Positions 1 through 12,010 are shown, counted from the stretch's first letter. The stretch: DNA of 64,000 nt from Cepaea nemoralis (GCA_014155875.1 JACEFZ010011394.1:62001-126000); one strand, 5' to 3'. The notes: generated by a model not told the origin, from the letters alone. Program-made: numbers and translations.

Positions 1-316
1 CTCACTAAACGGCAGCGGTATCGGCAGGAACTTGAGGACAAAATGACAGAATATAAACACGACCGCTTTTCCAGGAAATGACACAATTTCGGTTTCGTTT
101 TCAAGAATGCTCTAGGGACATGCGTAATGAATGATTCGGAAACTGAAACTACGATCAGCGTTGCCGGTGGTGGGTTGTGCTTAATATTTAAATTTCAAAT
201 CCCGAAACAGCCAACTAATCAACTGAAACTACGTTAGTTTCCGTTACCTTTGTTGTTTGAGAAGAGTTTTGTGTGCTTTAGTTTAGTCAACCTTGTGCAT
301 TGATTAATTAGTTAGT
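1..316. other. No recognisable gene
   Basis: AT-leaning unique-looking sequence with only short interrupted reading frames. I see no protein motif, tandem repeat or RNA signature in it. It ends where a minus-strand SINE copy begins. Confidence 0.5.
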
Positions 317-548
317 TGCATATCCGTTACAGGACGCCGCAATCATCCCCAGCAGTGTTTGGCTGTTTGTGATTTCTTGGCAAGTTTACGCTCAGTAGTT
401 TGCCAATGATTTCTGAACGGTCTGCACTCATACCTTCGGAAACCAACGCAAGGCGGCATGCTTCCAAATCGGCCGCAGCTGTGTTTCGAACGCGATATGC
501 GGGATTGCGAGGTGCATTTATAGCCCCTTCACCACAGAACCGGCTTTC
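317..548 (-). mobile_element. tRNA-derived SINE copy 1
   Basis: Read on the minus strand this has the parts shared by the SINE copies in this window: a tRNA-like head with an A-box-like stretch (ttctgtggtgaagg), a B box (gcgttcgaaacac), then a body around 'cattggcaaactactgagcg', and an end at 'cctgtaacggatatgca'. Related copies lie at about 7664-7850, 12885-13040, 13915-14150, 21297-21535 and 63952-64000. The head is pol III promoter-like, but the sequence does not fold as a plain tRNA gene. I cannot assign a named SINE family. Confidence 0.7.
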
Positions 549-578
549 TTTAGCACTTATAGAAAACAGATGGAATCA

Positions 579-1004
579 TGCCTTACAATTGGAAGAATCT
601 TGCCATACAAATGGAAGAATATTGCCATACAAATGGAAGAATCTTGCCATACAAATGGAAGAATCTTACCATACAATTGGAAGAATCTTGCCATACAAAT
701 GGAAGAATCTTGCCATACAAATGGAAGAATATTGCCATACAAATGGAAGAATCTTGCCATACAAATGGAAGAATCTTGTCATACAAATAGAAGAATCTTG
801 CCATACAAATGGAAGAATATTGCCATACAAATGGAAGAATATTGCCATACAAATGGAAGAATCTTACCATACAATTGAAAGAATCTTGTCATACAAATAG
901 AAGAATCTTGCCATACAAATGGAAGAATATTGCCATACAAATGGAAGAATATTGCCATACAAATGGAAGAATCTTGCCATACAAATGGAAGAATCTTTCC
1001 TGTT
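579..1004. repeat. 22-bp minisatellite
   Basis: About 19 head-to-tail copies of a 22-bp unit containing 'ccatacaaatggaagaat', with variants such as 'caattggaaga'. Because 22 is not a multiple of three, the array reads open in several frames on both strands and yields repetitive pseudo-proteins. These are artefacts of the repeat, not genes. Confidence 0.95.
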
Positions 1005-1037
1005 CTGTTTCCTGATATAGAAACGGCAAGCACATGC

Positions 1038-1042
<5 letters not shown>

Positions 1043-1113
<71 letters not shown>
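1043..1113. repeat. (GA)n microsatellite
   Basis: Pure GA dinucleotide tract of about 35 units. Confidence 0.98.
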
Positions 1114-1115
<2 letters not shown>

Positions 1116-1284
1116 GTGTGTTAACTAACGCTCGACAACACAGCACTTTCAACATTCGCATAGTGCTCCGTCCTCGTCTTCAACAACCTGCGAAGAGTCC
1201 CAATTCCATTGGTACCAGTTGCAATCTATTTATGTGTCCGTCTGACCTTTTCACCGGGCCTTTTCTCCGAGTACTGAGTGTCGG

Positions 1285-1286
<2 letters not shown>

Positions 1287-1375
<89 letters not shown>
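1287..1375. repeat. (GA)n microsatellite
   Basis: Pure GA dinucleotide tract of about 44 units, just upstream of LINE a. Confidence 0.98.
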
Positions 1376-1379
<4 letters not shown>

Positions 1380-1730
1380 ATATGTAACTATGAATGTATG
1401 CCGGTTAGCGGGGTAGGGGTATCCCCTATCAAAGGAGATGTAAGACGCCTCCTTTCCTCCGATATTCTACGAGACACCCTTGGGCAAGGTAAAGTACCCG
1501 TTTATCCCCCACGATCAGGGTTACGTGAAGCCATGGGTGCAGGTGGTGGATGGAGTGTGAGAGCAGCCGACATATTGTTGTTGATTATGGTCTTGCACTC
1601 TGCGGCGATAGGAAGATGATCTTATCAGTATAGACAATGGCTATGGCCACCGACTAGTACAGTCACTGCCCAGAAGGAAAGCAATGGCAAACTACCTTCT
1701 GCAAAACTTCCCAAGAAACCATAATCAACC

Positions 1731-3279
1731 ATGAAAGAAAACATAATAAGAAAGAGATCTGGTGGCGAGACCCCCAGGCCAGGCAGATCAGATAACACTG
1801 GGGAAGAGTGTGACACAGGGACCAGTACTAGTAATCGTGATGACGGAGTTAATCCTGACTGTGTTACCAGGGAAATCCCCTGTGTCAGACTAAGAAACAG
1901 AGTGAGAATAGCAACGTCCAATGTGAGAAGTCTGTATGAGGGAAAGCTTAAAGTAGTATGTGATGAGATTGAGAGGTTAAACATTCAAATTTTAGGAATT
2001 AGTGAACATCGCTGGAGCGGCAAGGGATTTTACAACTGAAAATGGAAGTCTTTTCATTTATTCTGGTAGAGACGTCGGAGGCCAGAGTGGAGTGACATTT
2101 TGTTTAGATAAGACAACTGCAAAAGCTTTAATGGGATATAATCCAGTTAGTGATAGAATCCTCACTATTAGACTTAAAGGCAACCCAAAAAACACAACCC
2201 TTGTACAGATATATGCACCTACTTCAACAGCAGAGGAGGACGAAATTGAAGACTTTTACAACACACTACAAGACACATTAAATAAGATTGGTCGTAATGA
2301 TATAGCAATAATAATGGGAGATTTTAATGCAAAAGTAGGTGCAGGAAGAGCTGAAAATGAGAGACACGTTTTAGGAAAATTTGGATTGGGAAATAGAAAT
2401 GATGCAGGTGACAAATTAATTGAATTTTGCACAGAAAATGAGTTAAAGATAGCCAACACGCTTTTTAAACAACATCCAAGAAGACTCTTCACATGGAAGT
2501 CTCCAGACAGTTTTACCAAAAATCAGATAGATTATATTTTAATACAAAGGAGATGGAGATCAAGCATAGCATCTGCAAAAACCCTACGAAGTGCAGACTG
2601 TGATACAGATCATCAGTTATTAGAAGCAGATCTGAAATTAAAACTCAAAAAGCTTACCCGAGGACCAAGGCCACTTCGTTTTGATCTCACAAACATACCA
2701 GACGCATACAACATAGAAGTTAGGAATCGCTTTGGGGTCTTGATGTCTGTACAAGAAGAAATGACACCTGATGAACTGGCAGTACAAGCTAGAGATATCT
2801 TGATAACTGTAGCCAAAGATTTCATTCCGACCAAGAAAAAGCAACTTAAGCCATGGATTACACCAGACACGTTAGAATTAATAAAACAACGAAGGGAACT
2901 GAAACAGAAAGGAGGTGAATCCGATAATACCATGATGAAGTATAAATCTTTAACTCGAGAAATAAGAAATAACACAAGAAAGGACAAAAATCAATATATA
3001 CAAGATTGCTGCACCAGGATAGAGCAATATCATAAGGCTGGAAGAGATTATGAAATGTTCAAAGAAATGAAGTTATTGACAAGAAATGTTCAACCTCAAT
3101 TGAATGTTATCTGTGACAAGATGGGAAATACCTTAACAGAATCTAGTCAAATTCTAGAAAGATGGCAGGAGTACTGCAGTGGAATGGATGATATGAGTGA
3201 CAGTGAGGATATGAATGAGATACATGAGCCAATGACAGCAGAGACAGAACCTGAACCCTCATTAGATGAAATTGCTTAG
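1731..3279 (+). pseudogene. LINE a endonuclease and linker (broken)
   Basis: Two frames carry the endonuclease. Bases 1731-2039 hold the start (ATSNVRSLYEGKL, then ILGISEHRWSGKG). The frame shifts near 2030 and continues to 3279 with VQIYAPTST, the catalytic IIMGDFNAKVG and SADCDTDHQLL. These match the Asn, Glu, Asp and His landmarks of apurinic endonucleases that nick target DNA for LINEs. After about residue 240 of the second frame comes the linker to RT. The frame ends at a stop inside a duplicated 64-bp segment. The copy cannot make an intact protein. Confidence 0.85.
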
Positions 3280-3385
3280 GTTATAAAGAACCTGAAGAAT
3301 GGTAAATCACTTGGATGTGATCTCATTAGATGAAATTGCTTAGGTTATAAAGAACCTGAAGAATGGTAAATCACCTGGATGTGAT
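3258..3385 (+). repeat. 64-bp tandem duplication inside LINE a
   Basis: The segment 3258-3321 is repeated at 3322-3385 with a single visible difference (ttgg versus ctgg). Since 64 is not divisible by three, the duplication also changes the reading frame in the RT region. It looks like a local slippage or repair event after insertion. Confidence 0.9.
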
Positions 3386-4838
3386 GAAATACCAGCTGAA
3401 CTAATTAAAGTAGGAGGAGAAGAAAGCATACACATATATCATGCATTATGTACAAAGATTTGGAAATATGGTATATGGCCAAAAGATTGGAAGAGAACTA
3501 TTTTCATTCCAATACCAAAAAAAGGGCAACCTGAAATTATGCACCAACTATAGAACCGTTGCCATGATCAGTCATGCAAGTAAAATTCTACTAAAAGTCA
3601 TAATGGGAAGACTTCGTAAGAAAATGGAAAAAGAGATTAACGTGGTTCAAGCTGGATTTAGACATGGAAGAGGAACAAGAGATCACATATTCAACCTGCG
3701 ATCAATAATAGAGAAGTGCAGAGAATTTAATGTAAACCTATTCTCATGTTTTGGGGATTATTCAAAGGCATTTGACTGTGTACAACATCATAAACTTTGG
3801 GAAATCATGAGGAATATGGGCATTCCATCACATGTAGTACAACTCATAAAAATGCTCTATCTAGACCATCAAGCAGCGGTTAGAATAGATGGCTAGGCAT
3901 CAGATTGGTTTGACATCAAGCAAGGAGTCCGTCAGGGCTGCGTGCTGTCACCCTATGTGTTTAACCTGTACGCCGAAAATATAATGAGAAATGTAAGAGA
4001 TGATATAAACAGGGAGCTATATGATGCCCTAAATATTGGCGGTCATGACATACCGGAGATTCGATATGCTGATGATACAGTATTACTATCCACAGCACAG
4101 AATGGCATAGAAAACCTAATAGCTTCAACCCAATTGAATAGTGAAAATCACAACTTATATCTGAACATAGCAAAAACAAAGATAATGCATACAGATAAAA
4201 CTACTATGGAGAAAGAAATATATGTTAATGGGGAAAGATTGGAGATGGTGAAAAGTTTTGAATATCTTGGGTCACTGATTACCAACAATGGTGATACAAT
4301 GACATAAATTAAACGGTGACTATTAATTGCTCTTCAAAGACTAAAATAGCTGAATAAATTATGGAGTGGGACAGACAGAACTACAAAAATTAGATTTTTA
4401 AGAGCATGCATCTTTCCCATTGCAACATACGCCTGTGAGACCTGGACACTTACTAAACAAGCTGAACAGCGCATAAATGCCTTTGAATATAAATGTTATA
4501 GACGAGTTCTAAGAATATCTTGGGTAAAGAAAAGAACAAATGCATCCATACTTAAAGAATTGAATGTTGAAGAAGGCTGGCTATTAAGGACGATAAAACA
4601 AAGAAAATTGAAATATTTTGGTCACTTGAAATGTCACGAAAGTTTGGAGAGAACAATATTGGAAGGATATATGCCTGGGAAGAGAGGAAGAGGAAGGTCA
4701 AAGAGAAGATGGGTGCAGGATGTGGCGGATGATCTCCGGATGGGTGTATCAGACGCAGGACATCTTGCTAATGATCGAGAGGTTTTCTGGAAGTTTGTTA
4801 TGGGAGCGAGGTTCTGCAAAGGACATGCTACTGAATGA
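3386..4838 (+). pseudogene. LINE a reverse transcriptase and C-terminus (broken)
   Basis: RT landmarks in order: the start of the RT with NGKSPGCDEIPAEL just upstream, NYRTVAMISHASKILLK, an FGDYSKAFDCV box, VRQGCVLSP and the catalytic IRYADDTVLLS near 4065. Then comes FEYLGSLITNNG, a CETWT segment and the basic tail GKRGRGRSKRRW. A frame change near an A-run at about 3520 and in-frame stops near 3895, 4305 and 4317 show decay. The frame is constant from about 3540 to the end at 4838. Confidence 0.85.
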
Positions 4839-4880
4839 ATGAATGAATGAATGTATGAATGAATGTATGTGTGTATGTAT

Positions 4881-5340
4881 CTATAATATGTATATGGCAT
4901 ATGTGATGTTGGTTTAATGCACGCGTATCCTCGCGGACACTGCGGATTTTGTGCACTGTGCTCAGATTCCCATTGTGTGCATGTAGAAGGATCGCGGGCC
5001 ACATATGGCGGTGTCTCTGTGCACTGACAGGGATGCCGCAGAAATCTAGACCCAGCTTTAGTGCATGGATGGATGGATGGACCCAGATTTAGTGCATGGA
5101 TGCATGGACCCAGCTTTAGTGCAGAAATTCCAGGGATGGATGAACCCAGCTTTAGTGCATGGATGGATGGACCCATTCAGTTCAGGGATTCCAGGGATGT
5201 CTCTGAGCGAGGGCCTGTATATAGAGACCTATACTGTTGAGTCTGTGACTCCTGACGTCACAAGCAACACGGCGTGTGGCTCACATCTTCCAGGCTCTAC
5301 CACAACTCTATTGATATCCTGACAGACAGGAGGAGCACGA
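4881..5340. repeat. Imperfect 'ggatggatggaccca' minisatellite and flanks
   Basis: Between about 5053 and 5180 a motif of roughly 25-50 bp ('cccagctttagtgcatgg' plus GGAT repeats) recurs four to five times with variation. The rest of the interval holds no reading frame that looks like a gene. Confidence 0.6.
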
Positions 5341-5447
5341 GCAGGAGAGGGGAGGTGAGAAGAAGAAGGAGGAGGAGGAGGAGGAGTAAGACGAGGAAGA
5401 GGAGAAGAATAGCAATAATAATATTAATAATAACAAGAGTAATAGTA

Positions 5448-5507
<60 letters not shown>
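5341..5507. repeat. AGG/AGA-rich tract and (TAA)n microsatellite
   Basis: A purine-rich AGG/AGA stretch (about 5341-5410) leads into degenerate AATA repeats and then pure (TAA)n at about 5449-5507. Confidence 0.95.
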
Positions 5508-5520
5508 GCAGAGCCGTTAG

Positions 5521-5720
5521 TTGCGGACAATTAGAGCACCGCTTTTGTTGATCCGGCAGCTTCTGCAGCTTGTCTTGTTCCAGATGTATTGGTGTGACCT
5601 TTCCTCTGGAGTAAACTAGGCTGGCCGAGAGAGGGATCATGCTGCATGGGCAACACATGGTCTCTACAATTCAGCCCAGGCTTGCTATGTTGAGGTATAA
5701 CTCCGTCCCTGGTTATTTAT
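5521..5720 (+). mobile_element. Fragment of LINE c 5' leader
   Basis: Closely matches the LINE c leader at about 34537-34715, including 'gatccggcagcttctgcagc' and 'catgctgcatgggcaacaca'. It continues across the point where gypsy A sits in LINE c (here 'gaggtataactccgtccc', there 'gaggtaa' / 'taactccttccg'). It is therefore a paralogous empty site that supports the gypsy A boundaries. Confidence 0.75.
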
Positions 5721-5797
5721 TATGCCATTTTGAAGTACAATTTTCTTAACAAAACATCATCTGTGAAGACGGCATTGTGTCAGTGTTCTATCAATAT

Positions 5798-5869
5798 GGA
5801 GGAGGAGGAGGAGGAGGAGGAGGAGGAGAAGAAGAAGAAGAAGAAGAAGAAGAAGAAGAAGAAGAAGAG
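5798..5869. repeat. (GGA)n-(GAA)n microsatellite
   Basis: GGA repeats followed directly by GAA repeats. Confidence 0.97.
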
Positions 5870-6247
5870 ACGCTAGTTATTGATCGTGTAAAATTTTCTT
5901 CAACGATTTCTTCTATTTGTCTATTGAGGATGTTGAAACAGACAAATCCGGTGTGAATCATGTCAGAATGAGAGCCCATGACGTCATCGAAGTTACAAGT
6001 ATAAACAAACACGAAATGCCAAATGTTAACCAGTTTATTCACAGAGAAAGAACACACACAACATGTGATACAGAAGTGAATATATAAATTACTTGCATTG
6101 TCAAATCAAGCAATTTAGTGTTATTCCATTAGGTAAAATGACAGAGACACAATAATTAACGTATTCAGTTTTTAACAAAAGAAATTATAACACATATGCA
6201 TTAATTATTAGAAGGGGAGACAACAACATAATTGTTATCCACCGATG
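5870..6247. other. No recognisable gene
   Basis: AT-rich sequence without a convincing coding frame, RNA gene or repeat. Confidence 0.4.
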
Positions 6248-6598
6248 ATAAGGGAGATTGCTTGCTTGTGTTCGTTGGCTTGAGCTCCAACGCGAAGTCC
6301 TGTATGTCGGATGAAGGCATCCGTTGTCCAACATCAGTGTGATGTCATACCGGACCTGAGGTTTGCGTGAGTATCCGTTGTCCCATGTCTGGCTTATTGG
6401 TGTGCAGACTGGTGGTTCCTCGCCGTACAGGCAGACACTCTCCGACTTCGGAGGAATCGGCGATCCTATTGACTTTAGCCAGGACCCCGAAGGGACCTGT
6501 TGCCCAGGACGCTCGACGTGGACGCGTCAATAGGTCTTGGCCAGTATATAACCCGGCTCTGGTGCCTTGGAAACACCTCTGCGTCCCATAAGGGAGAT
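6248..6598 (-). mobile_element. SINE-like retroposon with (AAGC)n tail, copy 1
   Basis: A 329-bp insert (6259-6587) is flanked by an 11-bp direct repeat, ataagggagat, at 6248-6258 and 6588-6598. On the minus strand it starts 'gggacgcagaggtgtttcc' and ends in an AAGC tail, so its 3' end lies at 6259. A second full copy is at 12163-12501 and a 5'-truncated one at 59664-59828. The tail, the variable-length target duplications and the 5' truncation point to target-primed retroposition. It has no protein and no clear tRNA, 7SL or 5S head, so its class is open. Confidence 0.8.
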
Positions 6599-6870
6599 GA
6601 TCCAATTTACGTGCTTGTGCTCAATTGCTTGTTTAATTGGAAAGTTTATATTTTCTGATAAATCAACCAACACTTGAATCATATTTGTTTCATCCGTACA
6701 CATACTGTGTTGTAGATGATCTAATTATCTGCAGCACGATGTGCCTTGTGAGTGTTAGTCCAAGTCTGGGAAGTTATACATCTTATTACAAAGTTTATAT
6801 TGATAGAAGTACGGAATCTGTAAAAGACAACTCGACAGATATGAAATTGTACCTCGCTTTTCTATGAAAA
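6599..6870. other. No recognisable gene
   Basis: No gene, RNA or tandem repeat recognised. Short open frames here lack any family signature. Confidence 0.4.
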
Positions 6871-6871
6871 C

Positions 6872-7050
6872 GATCTTCTCGTCCTTGGGTCGGCCTTTTG
6901 GCCAAGTGTAAAGTGTAGAGCCAACAGCAGAGGCGGTCATCCGGATGACACGTGGGGACCTGATGGGGTGGCTCTGACCCCTGGGTAACCGCTAGCCCTT
7001 ATTTAAAAGAAATATTCTCGGCCTTTTTGATAAGATCAAAATGTCTTGCC
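6872..7050 (+). other. Two U2-snRNA-5'-like segments
   Basis: Near 6890-6920 ('tcggccttttggccaag', then 'aagtgtag') and near 7015-7045 ('ttctcggcctttt', then 'taagatcaa') the sequence resembles the 5' end of U2 spliceosomal RNA as I recall it. Both are on the same strand about 130 bp apart. The remainder of U2 is not visible, so these are not functional U2 genes. They may be U2-derived retroposon heads or template-switch chimeras. Confidence 0.35.
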
Positions 7051-7663
7051 ATTAGGTCCGAGAAAACCTAATACCGGACCATTAACACTAGCAAACGGAC
7101 TTCTGTAGGCCACATTTGGTCTAAAGCCCTTGTGGGACTAAGAGGCCGAAGAGAAAAGTGGATTGCTCCTATGGAGAACATTCCCTTTCAGAATAATATT
7201 TGAAATGTGGCTCATTCAGTCACAGGAGGATTAATCTGAGACTAGTGTGGACCCTAATTTTAACTTCTTTTTTTTTGGGTTGAATGGGGTCGTGAAAATG
7301 TACGCGTTTCATGCAATGAATCGCGATATCTTTCATATTGGCGAGCTGTCAGCAAATGTACAGGTATTGGTTATCAGTCGTAGAGTCAAAGGTGAAACAA
7401 GCTCACATTACAGAATAGATTAGTTGACGGGAAACTGTAAGGTTCCCCCTCCTCTCCCCCCACAGCTGGTCATTTCCTGTCTGCTCGCTCCGGCCACCAC
7501 AGCTTGGCTTTTTATTATAATACACTGCACCATTTCAAGTGGCTAAAAGTTTTCTAAATGGACTGTTCTAAGTCCATCTGAGCTAGTGATCCTGTAATTA
7601 CTACTGATCAAAATACCCAAAACTTACACTCAAAATGACAGTGTCAACAGAGTTATTTATTTA
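7051..7663. other. No recognisable gene
   Basis: Mixed-composition sequence without a convincing reading frame or repeat. Confidence 0.4.
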
Positions 7664-7850
7664 GCGTACTCACTATCAGTGGCCGAGGGATGACCAACGC
7701 GGTTCACAATCCCTCATCCCGCGGTCTGAACTAGCTGCAGACGTTTTTAACTATAGTATGAGCGTCGGTTGTTCAAAAAGCAACGACAAACTACTGAACG
7801 TAACCGTGCTTGGTAAATGACAAACAAGTAACATATGCTGGGGTAGATTG
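7664..7850 (+). mobile_element. tRNA-derived SINE copy 2 (divergent)
   Basis: Box-A-like 'agtggccgagggatgacc', box-B-like 'gcggtctgaactagc' and the body core 'gcaacgacaaactactgaacg' identify it as an old, diverged member of the SINE family. Confidence 0.55.
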
Positions 7851-7852
7851 CG

Positions 7853-7930
7853 CCACTAAGTGTGACTTATACACATGCTAAGTATGACGTATACACATGC
7901 TAAGTATGACGTATACACATGATAAGTGGC
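7853..7930. repeat. Short ~22-bp tandem repeat
   Basis: About three and a half copies of a unit containing 'taagtatgacgtatacacat'. Confidence 0.85.
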
Positions 7931-8059
7931 CGGGGGTCAGGCGTGACACAGTTCAAGGACAACAGATACAATTATTGAAAAGCAAAGGCGTCAGTCTCCC
8001 GTGTGTTGCCGGGGCCCGCAGGGCGAGCAAGCAAGTGTAACACTGCACCATATCAAGCA

Positions 8060-8305
8060 TGCCGCAAGAGGCGACCAAGGAAGGGTTGTGCTTGGGGCTG
8101 GCTGCCCCATCACGTAGCCACAAGCCACGAACATGTCACACGACAAAGCTCAATAAATGGCGCCAGCGCAGAATGGTGGGACTACAACGGTATGACAGAA
8201 TCACCAGTGAAGAGCTCATGGAGAGAACTAAACACATTCCAGTAAACCAGGAGTTGAGGAAAAGACGTTGGCGCCGGGCAGGTCACACACTGAACAACCT
8301 GAGGA
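8060..8305 (+). pseudogene. LINE b C-terminal coding remnant (upstream of satellite)
   Basis: One frame reads QRYDRITSEELMERT and then KRRWRRAGHTL. This resembles the C-terminal region found after the RT domain of many LINE proteins. It leads directly into the first unit of the 67-bp satellite, which begins within the same 'GHTL' codons. No RT core is left upstream; the piece is 5'-truncated and dead. Confidence 0.65.
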
Positions 8306-10690
8306 CAGTATAACTAGACAATCTCTTGTCTGGAACCCACAAGATAGGACACACACTGAGATAGCCTGAGGACAATATAACTAGACACTCTCTTGTCTGG
8401 AACCCACAAGATAGGACACACACTGAGACAACCTGAGGACAATATAACTAGACACTCTCTTGTCTGGAACCCACAAGATAGGACACACACTGAGACAACC
8501 TGAGGACAATATAACTAGACACTCTCTTGTCTGGAACCCACAAGATAGGGACATTATAACTAGACACTCTATTGTCTGGAACCCACAAGATAGGGCACAC
8601 ACTGAGACAACCTGAGGACAATATAACTAGACACTCTCTTGTCTGGAACCCACAAGATAGGACACACACTGAGAGAACCTGAGGACAATATAACTAGACA
8701 CTCTCTTGTCTGGAACCCACAAGATAGGACACACACTGATAAAACCTGAGGACAATATAACTAGACACTCTCTTGTCTGGAACCCACAAGATAGGACACA
8801 CAGTGAGAAAATGTGAGGACAATATAACTAGACACTCTCTTGTCTGAAACCCACAAGATAGGACACACACTGATAAAACCTGAGGACAATATAACTAGAC
8901 ACTCTCTTAAGGACAATATAACTAGACACTCTCTTGTCTGGAACATACAAGATAGGACACACACTGAGACAACCTGAGGACAATATAACTAGACACTCTC
9001 TTGTATGGAACCCACAAGATAGGACACACACTGAGAAAATGTGAGGACAATATAACTAGACACTCTCTTGTCTGGAACCCACAAGATAGGACACACACTG
9101 AGACAACCTGAGGACAATATAACTAGACACTCTCTTAAGGACAATATAACTAGACACTCTCTTGTCTGGAACATACAAGATAGGACACACACTGAGACAA
9201 CCTGAGGACAATATAACTAGACACTCTCTTGTCTGGAACCCACAAGATAGGACACACACTGATAAAACCTGAGGACAATATAACTAGACACTCTCTTGTC
9301 TGGAACCCACAAGATAGGACACACACTGAGACAACCTGAGGACAATATAACTAGACACTCTCTTGTCTGGAACCCACAAGATAGGACACACACTGAGACA
9401 ACCTGAGGACAATATAACTAGACACTCTCTTGTCTGGAACCCACAAGATAGGACACACACTGAGACAACCTGAGGACAATATAACTAGACACTCTCTTGA
9501 GGACAATATAACTAGACACTCTATTGTCTGGAACCCACAAGATAGGACACACACTGAGACAACCTGAGGACAATATAACTAGACACTCTCTTGTCTGGAA
9601 CCCACAAGATAGGACACACACTGAGACAACCTGAGGACAATATAACTAGACACTCTCTTGTCTGGAACCCACAAGATAGGACACACACTGATAAAACCTG
9701 AGGACAATATAACTAGACACTCTCTTGTCTGGAACCCACAAGATAGGACACACACTGAGACAACCTGAGGACAATATAACTAGACACTCTCTTGTCTGGA
9801 ACCCACAAGATAGGACACACACTGAGACAACCTGAGGACAATATAACTAGACACTCTCTTGTCTGGAACCCACAAGATAGGACACACACTGAGATAGACT
9901 GAGGACAATATAACTAGACACTCTCTTGTCTGGAACCCACAAGATAGGACACACACTGAGACAACCTGAGGACAATATAACTAGACACTCTCTTGTCTGG
10001 AACCCACAAGATAGGACACACACTGAGACAACCTGAGGACAATATAACTAGACACTCTCTTGTCTGGAACCCACAAGATAGGGACATTATAACTAGACAC
10101 TCTCTTGTCTGGAACCCACAAGATAGGACACACACTGAGACAACCTGAGGACAATATAACTAGACACTCTCTTGTCTGGAACCCACAAGATAGGACACAC
10201 ACTGAGAAAACCTGAGGACAATATAACTAGACACTCTCTTGTCTGGAACCCACAAGATAGGACACACACTGAGACAACCTGAGGACAATATAACTAGACA
10301 CTCTCTTGTCTGGAACCCACAAGATAGGACACACACTGAGACAACCTGAGGACAATATAACTAGACACTCTCTTGTCTGGAACCCACAAGATAGGACACA
10401 CACTGAGACAACTGAGGACAATATAACTAGACACTCTCTTGTCTGGAACCCACAAGATAGGACACACACTGAGACAACCTGAGGACAATATAACTAGACA
10501 CTCTCTTGTCTGGAACCCACAAGATAGGACACACACTGAGACAACCTGAGGACAATATAACTAGACACTCTCTTGTCTGGAACCCACAAGATAGGGACAT
10601 TATAACTAGATACTCTCTTGTCTGGAACCCACAAGATAGGACACACACTGAGAGAACCTGAGGACAATATAACTAGACACTCTCTTGTCT
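8300..10690 (+). repeat. 67-bp satellite born from LINE coding sequence
   Basis: About 35 tandem units of 67 bp. Each unit reads, in one frame, as HTLRQPEDNITRHSLVWNPQ, the same words found once in the intact LINE tail just after the array. As 67 mod 3 is 1, the frame shifts every unit, so the array itself is not coding. Shortened units exist (near 8543, 10078 and 10591). A 27-bp partial unit at 8907 recurs at 9135, giving a 228-bp higher-order repeat (three units plus 27). On the minus strand the array gives many repetitive pseudo-frames that are not genes. Confidence 0.93.
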
Positions 10691-10875
10691 GGAACCCACA
10701 AGGCAAACAAAATAGTGGGAGACCTAAAACGCGGAGAAGAGAATTACAGAGATTAATAATAATGGAAGGACATGGCGGGAGGACATGGAGGGAGGACATG
10801 GCGGGAGGACATGGAGGGAGGACATGGAAGGAGCAGCTGGAGACAGTTGAGGGCCAATGTCGCACACGGGTATAA
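10640..10875 (+). pseudogene. LINE b C-terminus (downstream of satellite)
   Basis: In frame after the last satellite unit comes WNPQGKQNSGRPKTRRREL, the usual basic tail of this LINE type. A local 14-bp GGAGGACATGG repeat (about 10770-10830) and a stop at 10873-10875 follow. Together with 8060-8305 it brackets the satellite, showing where in the parent protein the repeat arose. Confidence 0.7.
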
Positions 10876-10882
10876 AAGACAG

Positions 10883-11799
<917 letters not shown>

Positions 11800-12010
11800 A
11801 AATAAACACACATAATATTGTTTGGCACTCACAGAAGGAGAAGAAGGAAGTAGAGACTAGAGGACGACTAGACAATATAAAATATGAAAGCTATAGCTAT
11901 CGCGGTCGGTAACTATAACTTTCAAATTGTATGTTGTCTAGTGCGTCCTCTAGTCTCTACTTCCTTCTTCTCCTTCTGTGAGTGCCAAACAATACTACGT
12001 GTGTTTATTT
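11800..12010. repeat. Foldback element: ~75-bp inverted repeat
   Basis: The left arm (about 11800-11877) and right arm (about 11932-12010) are near-perfect reverse complements around a ~55-bp loop; both arms include 'ggcactcacagaaggagaag'. Outside the arms, 'ggacgtgaggca' occurs directly on both sides (near 11744 and 12013), with looser similarity beyond. It could be a non-autonomous foldback transposon or a large palindromic duplication. It contains no gene. Confidence 0.85.

Larger units (their letters stand above)
1390..4880 (+). mobile_element. LINE a: degenerate RTE/BovB-like non-LTR retrotransposon
   Basis: Near full-length but dead LINE. In order it shows a 5' leader (about 1390-1730), an AP-like endonuclease, a reverse transcriptase and a C-terminal Arg/Gly-rich tail. 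It ends in a (GAAT)/(GTAT) tetranucleotide tail (about 4833-4880), as expected for target-primed retroposition of elements with short-repeat tails. The leader at 1679-1721 shares a 'gcaatggcaaactac...ccaagaaa' core with the SINEs in this window. The RTE/BovB-like assignment rests on the general look of the endonuclease, the YADDT box and the C-terminus; I have not computed a phylogeny. Confidence 0.85.

Noticed and set aside
6345..6605. Small protein conserved between 6.4 and 12.4 kb
   Set aside because: The two similar frames are translations of two copies of the same SINE-like retroposon; frames differ after the middle and are not under visible coding constraint.
8300..10690. CRISPR-like regular array
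   Set aside because: Units are contiguous near-identical 67-bp repeats without unique spacers, in a eukaryotic context, and they derive from LINE codons.
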